A stretch of 64,000 nt of DNA, taken from contig JAUSMV010000030.1 of assembly GCA_030645235.1 (NCBI GenBank), positions 744,001 through 808,000 of the forward strand. The letters run 5' to 3'. A program made the translations under genes and the position numbers. The DNA is from Parvibaculum sp. (GTDB taxonomy: Bacteria > Pseudomonadota > Alphaproteobacteria > Parvibaculales > Parvibaculaceae). Shown here in pieces: positions 62,096 to 64,000 of the stretch (the first letter of the stretch is position 1; every line of letters begins with the position of its first letter). Below the pieces are notes generated by a model that was given only the letters and a program-made list of their open reading frames with translations, had not been told where the DNA came from and did no database searches.

Positions 62096-63997
62096 TTAAC
62101 GCGGAATATGTCTGGCGATGAAGTCGAGGGCTTCGGTGGACCGCATCGGCTGGCCGAAGAGATAGCCCTGACCGTAATCACACCCCATCGCAGCGAGATC
62201 GTGTGCCTGCTCTTCGCTCTCTGTCCCCTCGGCCACAATCTCCATGCCGAGATCATGGGCGAGCTGCACCATCGAGCGGATGATCAGCGGCGTTTCGCGG
62301 TCCGCCGACATGCCCGCCACAAAGGAGCGATCCACTTTCAACGTGTCGAAGGGAAAACGTTGCAGGTAGCTCAGGCTTGAATAGCCGGTGCCGAAATCAT
62401 CGAGCGACAGACCTGCGCCGAGACTTTTCAGGCGCACCAGAACCTGCGCTGCAAATTCAGGATTCTCCATGACGAGGCTTTCCGTCACTTCAAGTTTCAA
62501 TGTGCCCGGCACAATGTCGATGCGGTGAAGCACGCGCTTCACATCTTCGATAAGATCGTGGCGCAGCAATTGGCGGCTTGAGACATTGACGCTGGCAAAG
62601 AGCGGCCTGTCCTGCGGGAAAAGCTTTTGCCATGTTGCCAGTTCTTCGCTCGCGGCGCGTAGTGCAAAGCGGCCCAACTCGTTGATGAAACCCAGCTCTT
62701 CGGCCAGCGGAATGAAATCATCGGGCGAGAGAAGGCCTCGTTCGGGATGGTTCCAGCGGACCAACGCCTCGAAGCCGCGCACACTGCCGTCCACAAGCGA
62801 CATGATCGGCTGATAATACATTTCGAGTTGCTTGCGTTCGAGCGAGTGGCGCAGATCGCTCTCGACGCTCACCTGATCTTCGGCGTCACCGCGCATTTCC
62901 GTTTCAAAAATCTCGATCTTCGCTTTGCCGCCGCGCTTGGCTCTGAACATCGCAATCCCGGCTTCGGTCAGCAGGTCTTCCGGCGCTTCGTGGCTGTCTT
63001 CGCAGATCGCCACACCGATGGAGGCGGTCGGGAAAACTTCCTTGCCTGCAATCTCAATCGGCTGGGACAGAAATTCCGCAAGCGAGTCTGCAAAGGCCAT
63101 CGCGTCATCGCGATGTGTGCGGGTGGCGAGCAGTACGGCAAACTCATCACCATTGATGCGTGCCACTGTGTCTTCATGCGTGACGAGCGATTCAAGGCGG
63201 CGGGCGATAGCAATGAGCAATGCGTCACCGCCGGAATGGCCGAGACTGTCATTGATGGTTTTGAAGCGGTCAATATCGATAAGTAACAAAGCGGCGCGCG
63301 GACGGTCGATGAGGCCTGTGCGACGGATGGCACGGTCGAGACGGTCCATGAACAGCGCCCGATTGGGCAGGCCCGTCAGACTGTCATGCACGGCGTCATG
63401 GAACAGGCGCTCCTCTGCCACTTTGCGCGCCGTGACATCGCTCACTGTGCCGATGCAGCGCGTGGCGAAAGCCTCGCCGCTCGCTATGCAACTCGCATTG
63501 AGCGCCAGCGTGCGATAGGCCCCGTCGGAATGACGCAGGCGAAACTCGAGGCTGAACGAGACATTGCCGCGATTGATATAGGCATTAATGGCATTGCGAT
63601 AAGTTTCGCGGTCGGCGGGATGCATATGTTCGCGCCACGCGACTTCTGTGCCGCCGAGGCTGCCATGATCGAGGCCCAGCATTGCTTCAACGGAGGGCGA
63701 GACATAGAGCGTGTCGGCGAGAATGTCCCAATCCCAAACGCCCTGACGCGCGCCGGTGAGCGCAAACGCATGGCGCTGCTCGCTGCGGATGGACCCCATA
63801 TCCGCGCGGCGGCGTCCGCCCTGCGCGTGATAGGCGGCGGCAAAAGCAAAGAGCACAAGCGCGATGGTGAAAAGCCCCACCGTGAAGACCGTGCCGACGA
63901 AGGTGCCGGGCAACCAGCCAATGGTCAGGAGGGTTGCGGCAAGGCCTGCCAGCGCAAAAAGCGCGACACCCGGAATGAGAAGCTGCGCCGGACGCAC
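62096..63997 (-). CDS. Membrane PAS-GGDEF-EAL protein; may extend past the window end
   Basis: TM segments, PAS-like region ([21 protein letters not shown]), degenerate GGDEF ([11 protein letters not shown]), EAL domain ([45 protein letters not shown]). Confidence 0.93.
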   Translation of the reverse strand: MRPAQLLIPGVALFALAGLAATLLTIGWLPGTFVGTVFTVGLFTIALVLFAFAAAYHAQGGRRRADMGSIRSEQRHAFALTGARQGVWDWDILADTLYVSPSVEAMLGLDHGSLGGTEVAWREHMHPADRETYRNAINAYINRGNVSFSLEFRLRHSDGAYRTLALNASCIASGEAFATRCIGTVSDVTARKVAEERLFHDAVHDSLTGLPNRALFMDRLDRAIRRTGLIDRPRAALLLIDIDRFKTINDSLGHSGGDALLIAIARRLESLVTHEDTVARINGDEFAVLLATRTHRDDAMAFADSLAEFLSQPIEIAGKEVFPTASIGVAICEDSHEAPEDLLTEAGIAMFRAKRGGKAKIEIFETEMRGDAEDQVSVESDLRHSLERKQLEMYYQPIMSLVDGSVRGFEALVRWNHPERGLLSPDDFIPLAEELGFINELGRFALRAASEELATWQKLFPQDRPLFASVNVSSRQLLRHDLIEDVKRVLHRIDIVPGTLKLEVTESLVMENPEFAAQVLVRLKSLGAGLSLDDFGTGYSSLSYLQRFPFDTLKVDRSFVAGMSADRETPLIIRSMVQLAHDLGMEIVAEGTESEEQAHDLAAMGCDYGQGYLFGQPMRSTEALDFIARHIPR

Positions 63998-64000
63998 ACC

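Overview
The window is a 64 kb, GC-rich alphaproteobacterial chromosomal segment, probably Hyphomicrobiales/Rhizobiales-like judging by ccrM, the split ATP synthase F0 operon and the smc-dsbA-mutY-ccrM-rnhB neighbourhood. Most of it is ordinary housekeeping: nadABC, ppdK, glyQS, ispE, ETF-QO, mscL, rnhB-ccrM, mutY, smc, the atpIBEF'F F0 operon, gcvT-H-PA-PB behind a tandem glycine riboswitch, ispH-thrB-rnhA and a GGDEF/EAL protein.

The accessory signals are:
(1) A three-gene island (about 23.5-26.5 kb). It holds a trypsin-like protease divergent from a gene joining a PUA/EVE-like N-terminus to a GIY-YIG/T5orf172-type nuclease, followed by a DUF4238 gene. A 44-bp relic of a lost SDR gene lies at its right edge. 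This is the best candidate for an undescribed, possibly defence-related system.
(2) A 151-bp duplication of the ccrM 3' end flanking a DUF4919-like gene. All five differences between the copies are synonymous third-position changes.
(3) Six GANTC sites in 74 bp upstream of ccrM, two of them at or inside a predicted promoter.
(4) A LexA-type box (GTTC-N7-GTTC) upstream of a PA0069/SplB-like radical SAM gene.
(5) Paired palindromic operators upstream of nadA.
(6) A small MITE-like repeat family at two loci, plus a DUF559 nuclease gene wrapped in palindromes.
(7) A low-GC insert inside glyS.

All calls come from reading the sequence and the supplied ORF track. No database search was run.
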